64,000 bases of DNA, taken from the NCBI GenBank assembly GCA_964017065.1, contig OZ024784.1, forward strand, positions 8,785,152 to 8,849,151, in the 5' to 3' direction. Shown here in pieces: positions 42,101 to 53,056 of this stretch. The notes beneath the pieces are model-generated. The model was not told where the DNA came from and did not search any database. It saw only the letters and a program-made list of their open reading frames with translations. Positions within the stretch are counted from its first letter, which is position 1, and each line of letters begins with the position of its first letter. Source of the stretch: Haliclona indistincta (lineage: Eukaryota > Porifera > Demospongiae > Haplosclerida > Chalinidae). The position numbers were made by a program, and so were the translations under genes.

Positions 42101-45100
42101 GCCCGTGTGCTGGAAGCATGCCACAATCTGGGTTGTGTGATTAGGCTTGGTCAGGTTAAGGTATCTGATATTAAAGCAAGTTTTGAGCTGTGCCGTGCTA
42201 ATTTGAGCTCTGAGGCAATATTTTCTCAGCTCTCTTCAATAGATGACCTTGCATTAGTTGTCAAGTGTGCTGTGCATGAAGTGTCTCCTGCTAGTTATGA
42301 GGTTCACTTTCCTCCCACTCCTGGTCATTATTTGATGACACTGCACTTAGGAGAAGCCAATATTCTTGACTCACCTTATGCAATTGAAATCAAGCAAAGG
42401 AAGCCTGAATCGACTTTTGCATTTTTATCTTCCTCTCGAGGAGTAGCAGTAACAAAAGAAGGTCAGCTTATTGTAGCAGATTATGGTAACCGCTGCATAG
42501 CTGTTGTTAACGCTACTAACGGAGATAAGATTGATACTTATAGACAAGAGAGTTTCAAGTATCCGGAAGGAGTGGCAGTGACCCAAGATGGCCATATTGT
42601 TGTGACTGACTTTGACAATCACTGTCTACATGTGCTGACAGCAGACGGTTCTTACTTATCTACTGTAGGCTCCAAGGGATCTCAGCCTCTACAATTTGAG
42701 AGCCCCTATGACGTAGCTGTTCACTCCAATGGAAGGATCTTTGTCACTGACAATAACAACCGTGTTCAAGTTCTTAATGCTGACCTCAGCTACTCGCACT
42801 GCTTTGGCAGCAAAGGAACTCAACCCGGAGAGTTTCATCTTCCATGTGGAATTACTGTCGATTCAGCTGGAATGATCTACGTAGCTGATGTACTCAACAA
42901 ACGTGTTCAAAAGTTTACTCCCGAGGGTATGTTATTGGCTGTCATTGACAGTAGAGAGAAGAGAGCAGGTCCATGGGGCCTGTGTGTCGATAGCAATGAC
43001 ATACTATATGTGACCGAATATTATAGTAACACAGTGTGTATGTTCAGTGCAAAAGGCCAGTTTCTAGGATATCTTGGTGACAGTGATGGTTCCAATTTTA
43101 AACAGCCCCGATTTATCGTTTCTGACAAAAAGAGCAAGCTGTACGTTAGCGATGACAGTGGAGTGGTCACCTTCTGAACCAATGTTTGTAGTTATAATTT
43201 ATTATGAAAATGTTTGTATTTTTATTACTGCAGTAAAATTAACTTGATTTTGTCCACTCACCTTGTGAATTAGAATTGTTTGAAATTATCAGCCTATTAT
43301 TTTTAGAATGAAGCAACAATGCACTAAAATAGCATGTAATATAAACTGATAGTCGTGTATACGGAAGAGAGTTGATATATTTTTTTGATACATGTACTAT
43401 AAATGTGTCACTTGAAATGCAACTTCAAATCTGTTATTTTAAGGTCAAAAAACTTAGACTATGACAAGAAAACATCTACAAACTGTTTAGAGTAACATGC
43501 TCTTTACTAGTAAGGTTGTAATGTCCACTGTAGGCATTGTCCCTTACATAAATTGTTTTCTTCAACTACTGCTTTCTGTAGTGCTCTCTTCTTTTCGTAC
43601 CTCTTGAGCACTTGAAACCATTTCATCAACAGGAATCTAGGTTCAATTTTTCGTCAAAACATTTTTTTTCCCTTGAGCACAACCCACTGCATTTTGATGT
43701 AAGATTCCTTTGAAAAGTTTGAAAGATGCCACCACACAGAATGTTGTTGAAACTGCCGCATGGTTATGGCACTTTGTTGACTATGATACCGCTGCCAGTC
43801 CAGCACTCACTGATCCAATGCAAAGTATAGTAGATTACACTTGTCATCTATTAGACTCATGCAAGCACTGTTTCACTGAGGCCTCACAATAGCACACAGA
43901 CACGCTGCACTGTCATAGTATCATTAACTTGGAGTCTAATACATTGTAGATGCATCATTAACTTATCATTATGACAGGCTCCATGTGAGGCTGAGGCCCA
44001 GTGTGCTGCTCTCACACGAGCTGGTAAAGTGTATGCCACTGCTACAGAAGATATGGATGCTCTGACATTTGGGACAACTGTTCTTCTCCGAAACCTCACA
44101 GCTAGTGAATCGAGGTATGCCATTTTCTGTCAGCCTTTTCAAAATCTCAATTTCATGTACTTTAGAAAGCTTCCAGTAAGGGAAATCAATCTTGATCGTG
44201 CACTTGCTGATCTAGAAATGGGACAAACAGAAGTAAGAGTGATTGTGTTTTTGTACTGCATTATAGACAGTAAGTTGTGTGTATAGCAATCTTATTAGCC
44301 ACAACTTGCTGTAAATGTGTCTCTCAGTTCATAGATTTGTGCATTTTGCTTGGTTGTGACTATTGTGACTCTATCAGAGGTCAGAGATGATGAGATGTGT
44401 ACAAATTATCACTACTAATAATTACAGGGATAGGTCCTGTGAAGGCCATTAATTTAATGCGGCAACACAAAACAATAGAGCAAGTGGTGGACTCTATCAG
44501 GAGAGAGGGAAAAGTTAGTGTAATGTAACCTTAACGTCACTATTATTGGCTGGTACAAATTTAACAATTTTACAAAATCTTTGAATTGGCGAGTACTAAT
44601 TTTAGCATTTCCCTAAATTTCTTAACCATGCAATACAATTTAGCGTGTACTATTTTTTTTAGCGATTATGATGTCATTGCTAAATTTGTAGTATCAGCTA
44701 ATAATAGTAACAGTAAGGCAATAGACAGAATGGTCATTTTAATGTTACTGTTATTATTGAGCAAAGTGGTGTCTTGTAGGCCAGTACAATCGGCTATCCT
44801 GCTGCATTGTCATCCAGCATCATTGAATCATTATTGTAGAACGAACACAATGGAATGTCAAGTTTTTATTTTCTTCTACTGTAATTCAGCAGAGCTAGTA
44901 TTTTATTGTAATATCTTCTAGCAATTCCCAAACCATCACTATAATTATACATAATCTTAATGGCTCTTTAACTTTAAGTATTACATATAGTTGAGATCTT
45001 ACATCTGTGGTAGGTTCCAAAGATAGCAAAAAACGATAAAGAAAAACTGTTTTCCTGTTCCTGATGATTAGCTACGTCTGTGAATTTAACAGTCTATTAT

Positions 45101-45750
45101 AGAATGTTGATGGATAGAAGTATGTTTGTTTTGTTGTAATCAACAAGTAGAAGTTTCAGTGTAATTTATATAAATTTGGGTAACTGTTGATGTTTTTGTA
45201 ACCAGAAATCGTACCAGATACCGGAAGAGTGGCCTTATGAGGTGAGCATGTAGCAATCTACCCTAACCTTCATTCACTCATAGTATAGGATGCCCGTAGG
45301 CTCTTTGTTGAACCAGACGTAACTGACCCGGACAAGATAGAGGTCAGTGCTCATGCATTGATGATTGTGTATTGCTGCTCTTTATTAGCTCAAGTGGGGC
45401 CTGCCTGATGAACAAGGTCTGGTGCAGTTTCTTGTTGAAGAGAAAGGATTTGCGTAAGAATGCATCATGTAAAAATTCAATCTTTGTCATCATTCTTTTC
45501 TCCCAGTGAGGATCGGATAAGAAGTGGAGCTAAGAAATTAATGAAGAGCAAGCAAGGAGCCACTCAAGGACGGATGGACTCATTCTTCAAAGCCGTTCCT
45601 TCTCCAATAGCACAAAACAAAAGAAAAGTATGTGAGAAAAATTACCACACCTCAGTTGCATGACATGTGCCTCAAACACAGGCTGCAGACAAACATGATC
45701 GACGCCCACTTAAGAGAGCAAGGGTGGGTGGAAGACCAAGAGGAAAGTAA
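36115..45750 (+). CDS. FEN1: Flap endonuclease 1
   Basis: Many exons covering a full protein of about 380 residues. Starts [15 protein letters not shown] (human MGIQGLAKLIADVAP). Metal-binding acidic residues are present in [38 protein letters not shown] and [11 protein letters not shown]. The C-terminal PCNA box is QGRMDSFFK, followed by a basic tail ending GGRPRGK. It cleaves 5' flaps in Okazaki fragment maturation and long-patch base excision repair. The gene is unusually stretched to 9.6 kb: the intron 36353-39600 holds a hAT-like MITE and a foldback element, and the intron about 40183-43978 contains a complete TRIM-NHL gene on the same strand. Converges with the DUF445-like gene. Confidence 0.95.
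37204..37342. mobile_element. Foldback element in a FEN1 intron
   Basis: Left arm GTTAGACAGCGAGTCCG through TTTAGAAACC and right arm GGTTTCTAAACCGCG through GAGCTGTCTAAC are imperfect reverse complements, with a GC-rich middle containing GTGTCCGAGCGTAGCGAGGA. It is 139 bp, markedly GC-rich compared with the intron around it, and has no coding capacity. Confidence 0.7.
38036..38419. mobile_element. hAT-like MITE in a FEN1 intron
   Basis: Left end CAGTGGCGGATCCAGGGGGG; right end CCCCCCTGTATCCACCCCTG, an inverted match with two or so mismatches. CAGTGGCGGATCCAGGGG ends of this kind are common on hAT-type elements in animals. Target duplication is not clean. Near the right end a segment of about 20 bp containing CCACCGTTTGGCCCCC is tandemly repeated (about 38355 and 38391). 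Confidence 0.75.
40862..40968. repeat. Perfect 14-bp inverted repeat upstream of the nested TRIM gene
   Basis: Arms GTAAGAGCCAGTTG (40862-40875) and CAACTGGCTCTTAC (40955-40968) are exact reverse complements with a spacer of 79 bp, 58 bp upstream of the TRIM start codon. Just before it, a segment containing ATCTAGCTGTTTCATTGG is directly repeated (about 40765 and 40828). It could be a small TIR element or a promoter structure. Confidence 0.75.
41027..43177 (+). CDS. TRIM-NHL protein (RING, two B-boxes, coiled coil, filamin, NHL), nested in FEN1
   Basis: Single exon, 716 residues. RING (about 32-72): [20 protein letters not shown] then CPMCRQ. B-box 1 (about 108-150) [19 protein letters not shown]-box 2 (about 165-205) [19 protein letters not shown] coiled coil spans about 215-335, then a filamin-type Ig repeat (about 365-455, [20 protein letters not shown]) and six NHL beta-propeller blades to the end ([39 protein letters not shown]). 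This is the TRIM2/TRIM3/TRIM71 architecture: a RING E3 ligase with a substrate- or RNA-binding NHL propeller. Start 41027; Met5 at 41039 is an alternative. CTTCCGGAA (ETS-like) overlaps the start. It lies wholly inside a FEN1 intron on the same strand. Confidence 0.93.
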   Translation: MLPEMAEDDSTASVSKAIAKLEQQLTCSVCLDRYKHPKTLPCLHSFCRDCLDRFPVLVKNGDHFITCPMCRQATQQPDSGFMSAFLINNLLELHHFLKKLSGSQQNSCDNCHKEQAVEYCKPCSKLLCRVCLDRHNGWADFIDHKIVSLKDVAASASELVPVKDQPSIECAVHGEPLKVYCDTCDKPVCHLCTAAKAHRNHDYEPFADAFPRHRQQIIDNLQQVKDKLADIVIAMQPLECQEREFLEQVKTAKEEIKATVQQLIQLLKESERDLTKELDQISDSYVKKLSAHKKEAEIIAAQLKSCETFAEDELRIGSQQEILVMKSQMVERMKTICSQAKTDDIQKLEDTKIKFVRSARVLEACHNLGCVIRLGQVKVSDIKASFELCRANLSSEAIFSQLSSIDDLALVVKCAVHEVSPASYEVHFPPTPGHYLMTLHLGEANILDSPYAIEIKQRKPESTFAFLSSSRGVAVTKEGQLIVADYGNRCIAVVNATNGDKIDTYRQESFKYPEGVAVTQDGHIVVTDFDNHCLHVLTADGSYLSTVGSKGSQPLQFESPYDVAVHSNGRIFVTDNNNRVQVLNADLSYSHCFGSKGTQPGEFHLPCGITVDSAGMIYVADVLNKRVQKFTPEGMLLAVIDSREKRAGPWGLCVDSNDILYVTEYYSNTVCMFSAKGQFLGYLGDSDGSNFKQPRFIVSDKKSKLYVSDDSGVVTF

Positions 45751-45953
45751 AGAACTACAATAACAACTGTTGACTGTTCAGTGAGAACTGAAAGCACAAA
45801 ACACTATTTTGTATGTACACACACACACACTACACAAAACACACTAAAGCGACTTATACAAATTTGAAGATGTGTGTGCGTACAATTAAAATGCATCCAA
45901 TAATGGTAATTCAAGTTGGAAAAAATGATGAATAAAATTGAAGTGGTTTAAAT

Positions 45954-48216
45954 CTAGAACTCTATCACTCCAACAGTAAATCTAAAGGTGACTATTAGTA
46001 GTTCATTGAGTATGCCGAGAAGTACGCCAAACACCATTCCATAAATTATCAACCAAAGAAAATGGCGTCTTAACATAGCTGCCATTATCTGAAATGGATA
46101 GAAACGAAACAGTCATTCAGAACTAGCTGTTGTACCTACCTGTCGAACTTCTACCGGTGTCATTTGACTCATGCGTGGCTCAAGAATTTTGCTAATCTAT
46201 AAAACAACACTGAACATGCCATCTGCATGTATAATACTGACCTCTGCTTTTAACCCTTCTCCATCTGAAATTCCTGGTACTGCAAGTTTGCTGTATATCT
46301 GAATACCATAGATTGCTTATTTTGTATAATTTTGCGAATCAAACTCAGACAGTAAATTTGCAAACGCATAAGCATTATTATTATAATGCTCTTTAAACAT
46401 AGTCTCTCTCGGCCTCAATTTTGTCACATTTTAAATAGTAAATTGACATGTAGGGATGGGCGCAATTCTCAACCTTTCTACTGACCTACCTCTCGTGAAA
46501 GGTTAGTTAGTATTGTCTTGATATGGTATCTTGCTGTGCTTCGCAACTCTTCCACTTCAACTCCCATGTTGAGCAGAACCATGCCTATTATTTATGAGAA
46601 TGCAATATGCACAGTGTGATGGTATTATTGTGTCAGATATACATGCGTAGACATTACCCTGAGGTCCACTCAGTACATCGTTTATTTTCTCTTCAATGAT
46701 GTGATCAGCTGCGTTAGAATTTAACAAGCCGCCAAACTGGACATCTGTAGGAATGAGGATATAATAAATAATTGTTCATACTTTGTGGTCATTAAGCAAT
46801 AAAACAATGACAGCAATAAACAAACACTTGAAAAAACGTGAGTGATACTCAATGACTTCAACTGAATACAGAGCATTGTTGTAAATGACTAACAAAATTA
46901 ATGATAAACAGTTTACATGATCGAACAATAAAGTGCACTCAGCTCATAGCCGATCTGAGTGCAAGACTATTATAACATAATACAAACAAACTCACGAACC
47001 TAATTGTAGCATCTCTCTGACTCTTGGGTGATTGGCAGAGAAGAATCTTTTGAGTTCACTAGTATCAAACAGTATATCCATGATAATGGAGCGAAACCCG
47101 TCCAGTATCTGCTGATGTTGCCGTTCTACCACACCACTAAACCAAAACAAAGACATCGACGAAACAAAATTATTGGTAAAATTAATGAAAGTACTTGAAT
47201 TCCCACTTACCTTCCTATAATGCAGTAGACTCGTCTGAAAAACAGTTCAATGAATGCACAGTTGAGCAGACCAGCTGTGCAGTAAATAACGAGTTGAATA
47301 GTGAAATTTGATAAGTGATGTATGCATACTAATGTTTTACTATTACTCTAAATAACAAGCTCACTACAATCAATAATAGTGTGATATGACCATCTCAAAC
47401 TACAAACAGCTTGTGTAGATAAAATATTATTGTTTGATTGACAACATGCAACACTCACTGAAAAAACCAAAGATCCCAATGGATCGCAGGCATCTAACAA
47501 TGAAGCAAGCAGGTAGTGAATTGTTGCAAGTGGTGATGTTAAGATGACTATTGTCACTTGGGGGAAATTCAAAAATGACCAACAATTCTCCAACAACCAT
47601 AAGAAGGAAGAAAATGGAAAGAATAAGAACCACCTTGGGCCAGCACGATCTCAAACAGCTAGATTCCTTAGAAAGAGAGAAGAGATAAGCCTGTACACAA
47701 CTGATGCTATCAGGCACACAAATCAACAAGATCGATATACTACTGGTCTAGTTTCGTACCCTTCCCAAGTACTCGTGAAGGTTGTCACGTTCTGCCTCAT
47801 CAGCATCTACATATGATAGAGTCTCAAAGTTTAATTCTGATGAATTCTTGTCTCCATCGTCCATGTACTGGATGTAGGGAGAATCTGGATGTATACAGGA
47901 AACAACACTATTGGTGTAGCACCACAAGTAGCTGTAGTACCTTCCTCTCCATCAGTAAATGCCTCTAGTGCTATTGGTGACGACTGCCCAGATGAAGACA
48001 TTACTTTTCTAGATAAACTGCCCACATCTTGCTCTTCATAAGCGAGTTTGACAGCAGCAAGCTCAGATCTCGCTCTACAAGGTTAAAATACAGATCCGGT
48101 ACAGACACAACAAGAAAATCACGGACATGATAATTTACATGTATGCATGCAACAGAAGAGGGTTGTTACCTAAGCGAAGTTCGAGTATTCCCGCGAGAAG
48201 ACCCAGTTCTCTGCAT
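45954..48216 (-). CDS. Polytopic membrane protein with DUF445-like C-terminus
   Basis: Starts MQRTGSSRGNTRTSLR, then an acidic, Ser-rich cytosolic region (DVGSLSRKVMSSSGQSSP). A membrane segment KVVLILSIFFLLMVVGELLV follows, then soluble helices GVVERQHQQILDGFRSIIMD, DHIIEEKINDVLSG, EISKILEPRMSQMTPVEVRQ and a final hairpin WLIIYGMVFGVLLGILNELL ending FTVGVIEF. The C-terminal pattern (a Glu/Lys helix, then a hydrophobic helix with GxxxG near a Leu-rich segment) resembles the DUF445/YheB family, whose function is unknown. About ten exons, most introns 60-120 bp. The family link is tentative; the gene model is sound. Confidence 0.6.
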
Positions 48217-48705
48217 CACTTTCTCTTGATCTTTTGACCGAAGAGCCACGCCTCCTTGATAGATGCTAATTCGAATGGTCGACGCCACGATGCGTCACTG
48301 CCGGCAGTGTTGCTTATTACTGTAGGGTTGGTAGTCAGGGCATACTTAACTACGCCACCATTCCGGGCGAGTTAGTCGAGCTGTGAAGACCCTTTTGGTT
48401 CACATCATCTCGACGTTCTTTGTCACCTGTCTAGGTATTCTCTGTCGAGGTGAGTAACGAGGCGAACGATCTCGGTTAATGTCTGAGGGTTGTTATTACT
48501 GTGTGACCTTATGGTGCACCCCCTCCATTGCTTGTCCTCTTTTACCACTGTAGGCTACTGTGACTTGTTGGTGCAACTGTTTGGAGCTGTCTTTGTCGCT
48601 CGAGTTCGACAAAGACAGTGCCCTTTTCGAGGGCGTGGCGTTTTAGTGTGGTCGGATCTTGTCAGCGCTTGTTATCACACTTCGTTTAGGCAGAGCAGCA
48701 ATTAA
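48217..48705. promoter_or_regulatory. Divergent upstream region of the DUF445-like gene and Gs-alpha
   Basis: About 490 bp, comparatively CpG-rich near 48260-48480. It contains GGTGAGTAACG near 48450, which may be the donor of a non-coding 5' UTR exon of Gs-alpha. No defined element was recognised. Confidence 0.45.
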
Positions 48706-51700
48706 AATGGAGTGCTGTGGCGGAGGCCTCTCCGAGGAAGAGCAAAGAGCCAGGCGAACCAACAAGGCCATTGACCAACAGCTGAAGAAGGAACGCGCGG
48801 AATTCAAGTCAACTCACCGCCTTCTTCTGCTAGGTATGATCCTCCTCTCTTCTACTGCAATTTCCTCCCTTTTCCTATACCATCAAAATCATGTTTCACT
48901 TTTCCCAAACTTCCAATCCGATTCCTTAGGCTACAAATCCCTGCATTCTTCAAATGCCTTCTTCTTGCCTTGTACACATGCATGAACTTTGTGTAATACA
49001 TGCATGCAGAGTGCCCACAGCAAGTTGAACTTGCACAAGTCCTCTAATGCAAAGTTGTCAAGCTATTTACAGCCAATGCATTTAGTGTGTTTACTAGCTC
49101 CTACTGTAGCAATCACTTGATCTATAACAATTGATAAAACATTAGCTGCTATTGCTGTTGATTTGTTGGTAATTAAATTCATCAGCATTTACTTAGCAAG
49201 GTGATGGTAGCAAGATGCTTACACACAGAATGGGGGTGGTGGTGGTCATTGAATATACAACAGCTAGAGAATATTATTTTCAGACTTTACATTCTTCTCT
49301 ATAAAGCTCGAGATGTCTTACTCAGGTATGTAAGAGCTTTTGCATTGAAGACCAGCTTGCTAAAAAAATTATAATTATTACTGTTGCCTTTTATTTCAGT
49401 ATCTTGTTTGTAGTGTATTGTTGCATGTCGTTTGTTACTTTATCCTCTAACCTGCCACTGACCTATGATAGTGTTGAAGCATGATATGAATATACAGTTT
49501 GCAATGAATATGACACCTGCTATGAATCAAGCATTATATCTCGTTGATGGACCTCCGGTATCATGTATATGTTTCACGATTTCGTTTATTGGATGCACAG
49601 GCAAGCAAGTGTTGGATTCATGAGAACATGTGTCATTAGTGGACTAGCTATTCTGTTGTGCGTGTGTGTGTGTGTGCATGTCACAGTGTGTGTCTTTGCT
49701 ACTTGCAATGTTTATTTATGCTTGTGGTGTTGGGCATTACTACCAGTCCAAGACTTACTCACACTGAAATGTCACTTGACACCACATGTACATGTATCTT
49801 TGGGCTGTTTATATAAGCATTCCTGTGGCTCGCTTTTAGTTTAGCATCTTGACCTCCTCATTTTTCTCTCCTTCAGGTGCTGGTGAGTCTGGCAAGAGCA
49901 CTGTTGTCAAGCAGATGAAAATTTTACACAGATCAGGATTCTCTGATGAGTAAATATATTGTTTGTTACTAGCTATGTATTATAATGTATTAAGAGAACT
50001 CGCAATATTTTATGTCGTTCGTTTCGTGACTAGCACGGCCTTAGATATAGCAGTAGTCCTTCCCTCTTGTAAACTAAATACACGAGCTTGTTTTTCTGGC
50101 TGACAACTACAAGACTGCTACAGTCTGCTAGGTAGCTAACAATAGCAGATACAGCTGAGACTCCGCCACGTGCTTCGGTCTTTTGTTGAACCCAGGTTTC
50201 TGACGTAACGTCGTGCGTAGTGAGTGAGGACACGTGCTGGCGGCTAGCTTCTATTTTCTTTTTCACTTGACAGCAGCTATCTCTGTCTGTCGGAGAAGAT
50301 GAGGCTAATTGCCACCTGCAACAAAAATCTAGCAACTTTGTGTATAGCTCAAGTTAGTATGTTTAGTAAGTGTGCATGTGTGAATAGTGAGTATGGTTTG
50401 AAAAGCGAAGGTGCTATGCTTAAAGTCATCTTTACACTTTAACGAGTGAATCCCAAGCTAATTTACACGGATTCTTGTTTTCTGCATTAAAGGAACTAAA
50501 ATGGTGTGAATAAATTTAGGTTGCCCAGTGAAGCTAAAGCGAATTTGCACCTGCTTCTTTCTCTACGTGTCAAGACGTAATCTTTAGGTGCCAAAATGTT
50601 TTCAGTGTTTTTTTACTTGTGAAATTATTAATGTGTGTAGATAGTCATTTTTTGTTCTTATTTTTTCTACAGAGAGCGATTGCAGAATGTTGATGACATA
50701 CGTTCCAACGTTCGGGAGATTATTACCGTCAGCTTATCTCTCTCTCTCTCATTCATACTCTTTATGTTTTCTTAACCAGTCTAGCTACAGTCAGACTCCT
50801 TGTCTTCAATTATAATCTACCAAGTGCTAGTTTGCTAGTAGGAAAGACTATCAGTATTCACAGCAGCTAGCCTGTGCTAGTACTAGTACTAGAACACTAG
50901 TAATAGTGAAGGAAATTAGCTCAGCATCCTGCAAAATATTAATCAACGAAACTGTTGAGTGTTTGTACATTTTTAATGCTTCATCTGCGTACTTTTTATC
51001 CGATTTGTAAACAATGTTTTTACCACACCTCGCTGCAGGTGCGAAAGTAGCGAAGGGTCTAATCAGTTCTATTAGCATGTGCTGTAATCATGTCGCAACA
51101 GTCGCATTCCTAAAGTTTCAGCTATTGTTGTGTGTTCCGCTCCGTCAGACACAAGTACAACTTTGGGCTAGTTGCAGATTAATTGCAGCCTCTTTGGTGT
51201 ATAATTACAGCTGCTGCAGCCTCTGCAAAAATAACAGTTCCTACAGCGTCTGTTAGCAACTGCATGGTGCTATAAGTAATAACATTCAGTTTGCATTGCA
51301 TTGATTTGTGTGAGCCTTATCATGCATGCTGCTCTCTCACGCACGTGCAGACTATTTGTCAGCAGATGAGCAAGCTGGACCCTCCAGAGGAACTGGATGA
51401 TCCCGACAATGAAATCAAGCTACAATTCATTCTAAAAGACATTGTTGCACATTCTGAATTTGATACAAAGTATCCAGAGGTCTATCCTTTTTACTGTCAT
51501 TATCATTACTAATCCTTCATTTCTTGTCTCTAGCCATTTTATGAGTACTGTGAGGCTCTGTGGAAGGACAAAGGAATTCAAAAGTGTTTTGAACGTTCAA
51601 ACGAATATCAGTTGATCGATTGTGCACAATAGTGAGTGGTTTAGTACAGTACTGTATACTGGTGTACTGTGTACCCTCTCAATACCAGTTTCATGAGACT

Positions 51701-52748
51701 AGACAAACTCAGAGAAGTTGCAAAACCCACATACCTCCCTTCTGACCAAGTAACTCACAACAATAAAAATTAACCAATGTGATTGGATAAAATTTGTATT
51801 TCTAGGACATCCTCCATGCTAGGCGAATGACAAAAGGCATTTTCGAAACCAGATTTGTCGTAGACAAAGTTCACTTTCAGTGAGTTCTCAATGATGGCTG
51901 TATTATGATTGTAGATACTATTCTGCTTCTCTCCTACTAGCATGTTTGATGTAGGCGGCCAGAGAGTCGAAAGAAGCAAATGGATTCAGTGTTTTAATGG
52001 TCTCTTTCCATAGAAATTATATTAAATATTCTCTCTTTCTCCTATCTTCCCTCAGATGTCACAGCCATTATCTATGTCGTGGCAAGCAGCAGCTACAATA
52101 TGGTCATCAGAGAGGACGAGAAGACGGTCAGTCAAGTTGTTCTAAGAAATTGTCATGCAAACTTACTCACATGCATGTTTGTCTTATTTTAGAACCGTTT
52201 GAGAGAATCTCTGAGTTTGTTTGAACAAGTGTGGAACAACAGGTTAGACTGCTTTATCCGTGTCTTTGTATTATTATGTTACCTTCTTACTATTTAGGTG
52301 GTTACGAACTGTATCAATTATTCTCTTCCTCAACAAAATGGACATCCTAAAGAGCAAAGTCAAGAATCATCCCATTGAAAACTTCTTCCCCGATTTTTCT
52401 TCCTATTCTCCTCCTTCAGATTGCCCAGGTAAGAGCATGCAGTGTGTCGGGTGAATAGAGAGTTTTATCTTGCAACACAGAACGAAATGATATTGATAGG
52501 ACATCCTTTGCACGCTACTTCATCAGAGATAAGTTTCTGGTGAGTAACTTTGTATGTGCACAATAACTGTTATAATGATAATAATAACAATTTTTCTTTA
52601 GTCAATCAGTCAACGTAGTCATGATGGCCGTCACTATTGCTACCCCCACTTCACTACGGCTGTGGACACTGAGAACATACGCAGAGTGTTTGAGTCTTGT
52701 CGGGACATCATTCAACGTATGCATTTGCAAAGATATGAGCTGCTTTAA
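48706..52748 (+). CDS. GNAS: Gs alpha subunit (adenylyl cyclase-stimulating G protein)
   Basis: Thirteen exons. Exon 1 [21 protein letters not shown]-loop [42 protein letters not shown] with switch I Arg and Thr; [40 protein letters not shown] (NKxD guanine motif); [20 protein letters not shown]; and the classic Gs tail [13 protein letters not shown]. The tail is the receptor-coupling determinant and identifies Gs. The N-terminal MECC offers palmitoylation cysteines. Odd: switch II, almost always GGQRDERRKW in Gs, is [10 protein letters not shown] here. Blocks of exons 4-7 and the intron between exons 5 and 6 are nearly identical to the paralog at 33467-35766. Confidence 0.96.
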
Positions 52749-53056
52749 GCAGCATGACCTAGCTTGGTAGAGTGGAGAAACTCCCCAAAACAACACTGTT
52801 ATAAATCAAAAACTAAATCTTGATGTATTTGCCAAATTTGTTGTTAGTGTCTATTACATGTAGTAAATCTAGCAACCATCATCAATTGTAATATCTAATG
52901 ATGAATGTGTTGCTATTAATTATTATAATATGAAGATGTGTATGTCAATGTCTGTGTTTTTTTTTGTCAATTCGCCCAAAAATTAATTATTCAATCGAGT
53001 TTCAACTCATTCATCTTAATTATTGATGGGCGTGGTCGACAGCGTGCAACAAAATC
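52749..53056. other. Spacer between Gs-alpha and GPATCH1
   Basis: About 308 bp, very AT-rich, carrying the Gs-alpha 3' UTR and GPATCH1 promoter, which are read in the same direction. A GGGCGTGGTC box lies at about 53028, 29 bp before the GPATCH1 start. No gene recognised. Confidence 0.5.

Noticed and set aside
43710..43892. 60-residue ORF in a FEN1 intron downstream of TRIM
   Set aside because: Short, no recognisable family, no splice context tying it to FEN1 or TRIM; could be a remnant but is not supported.
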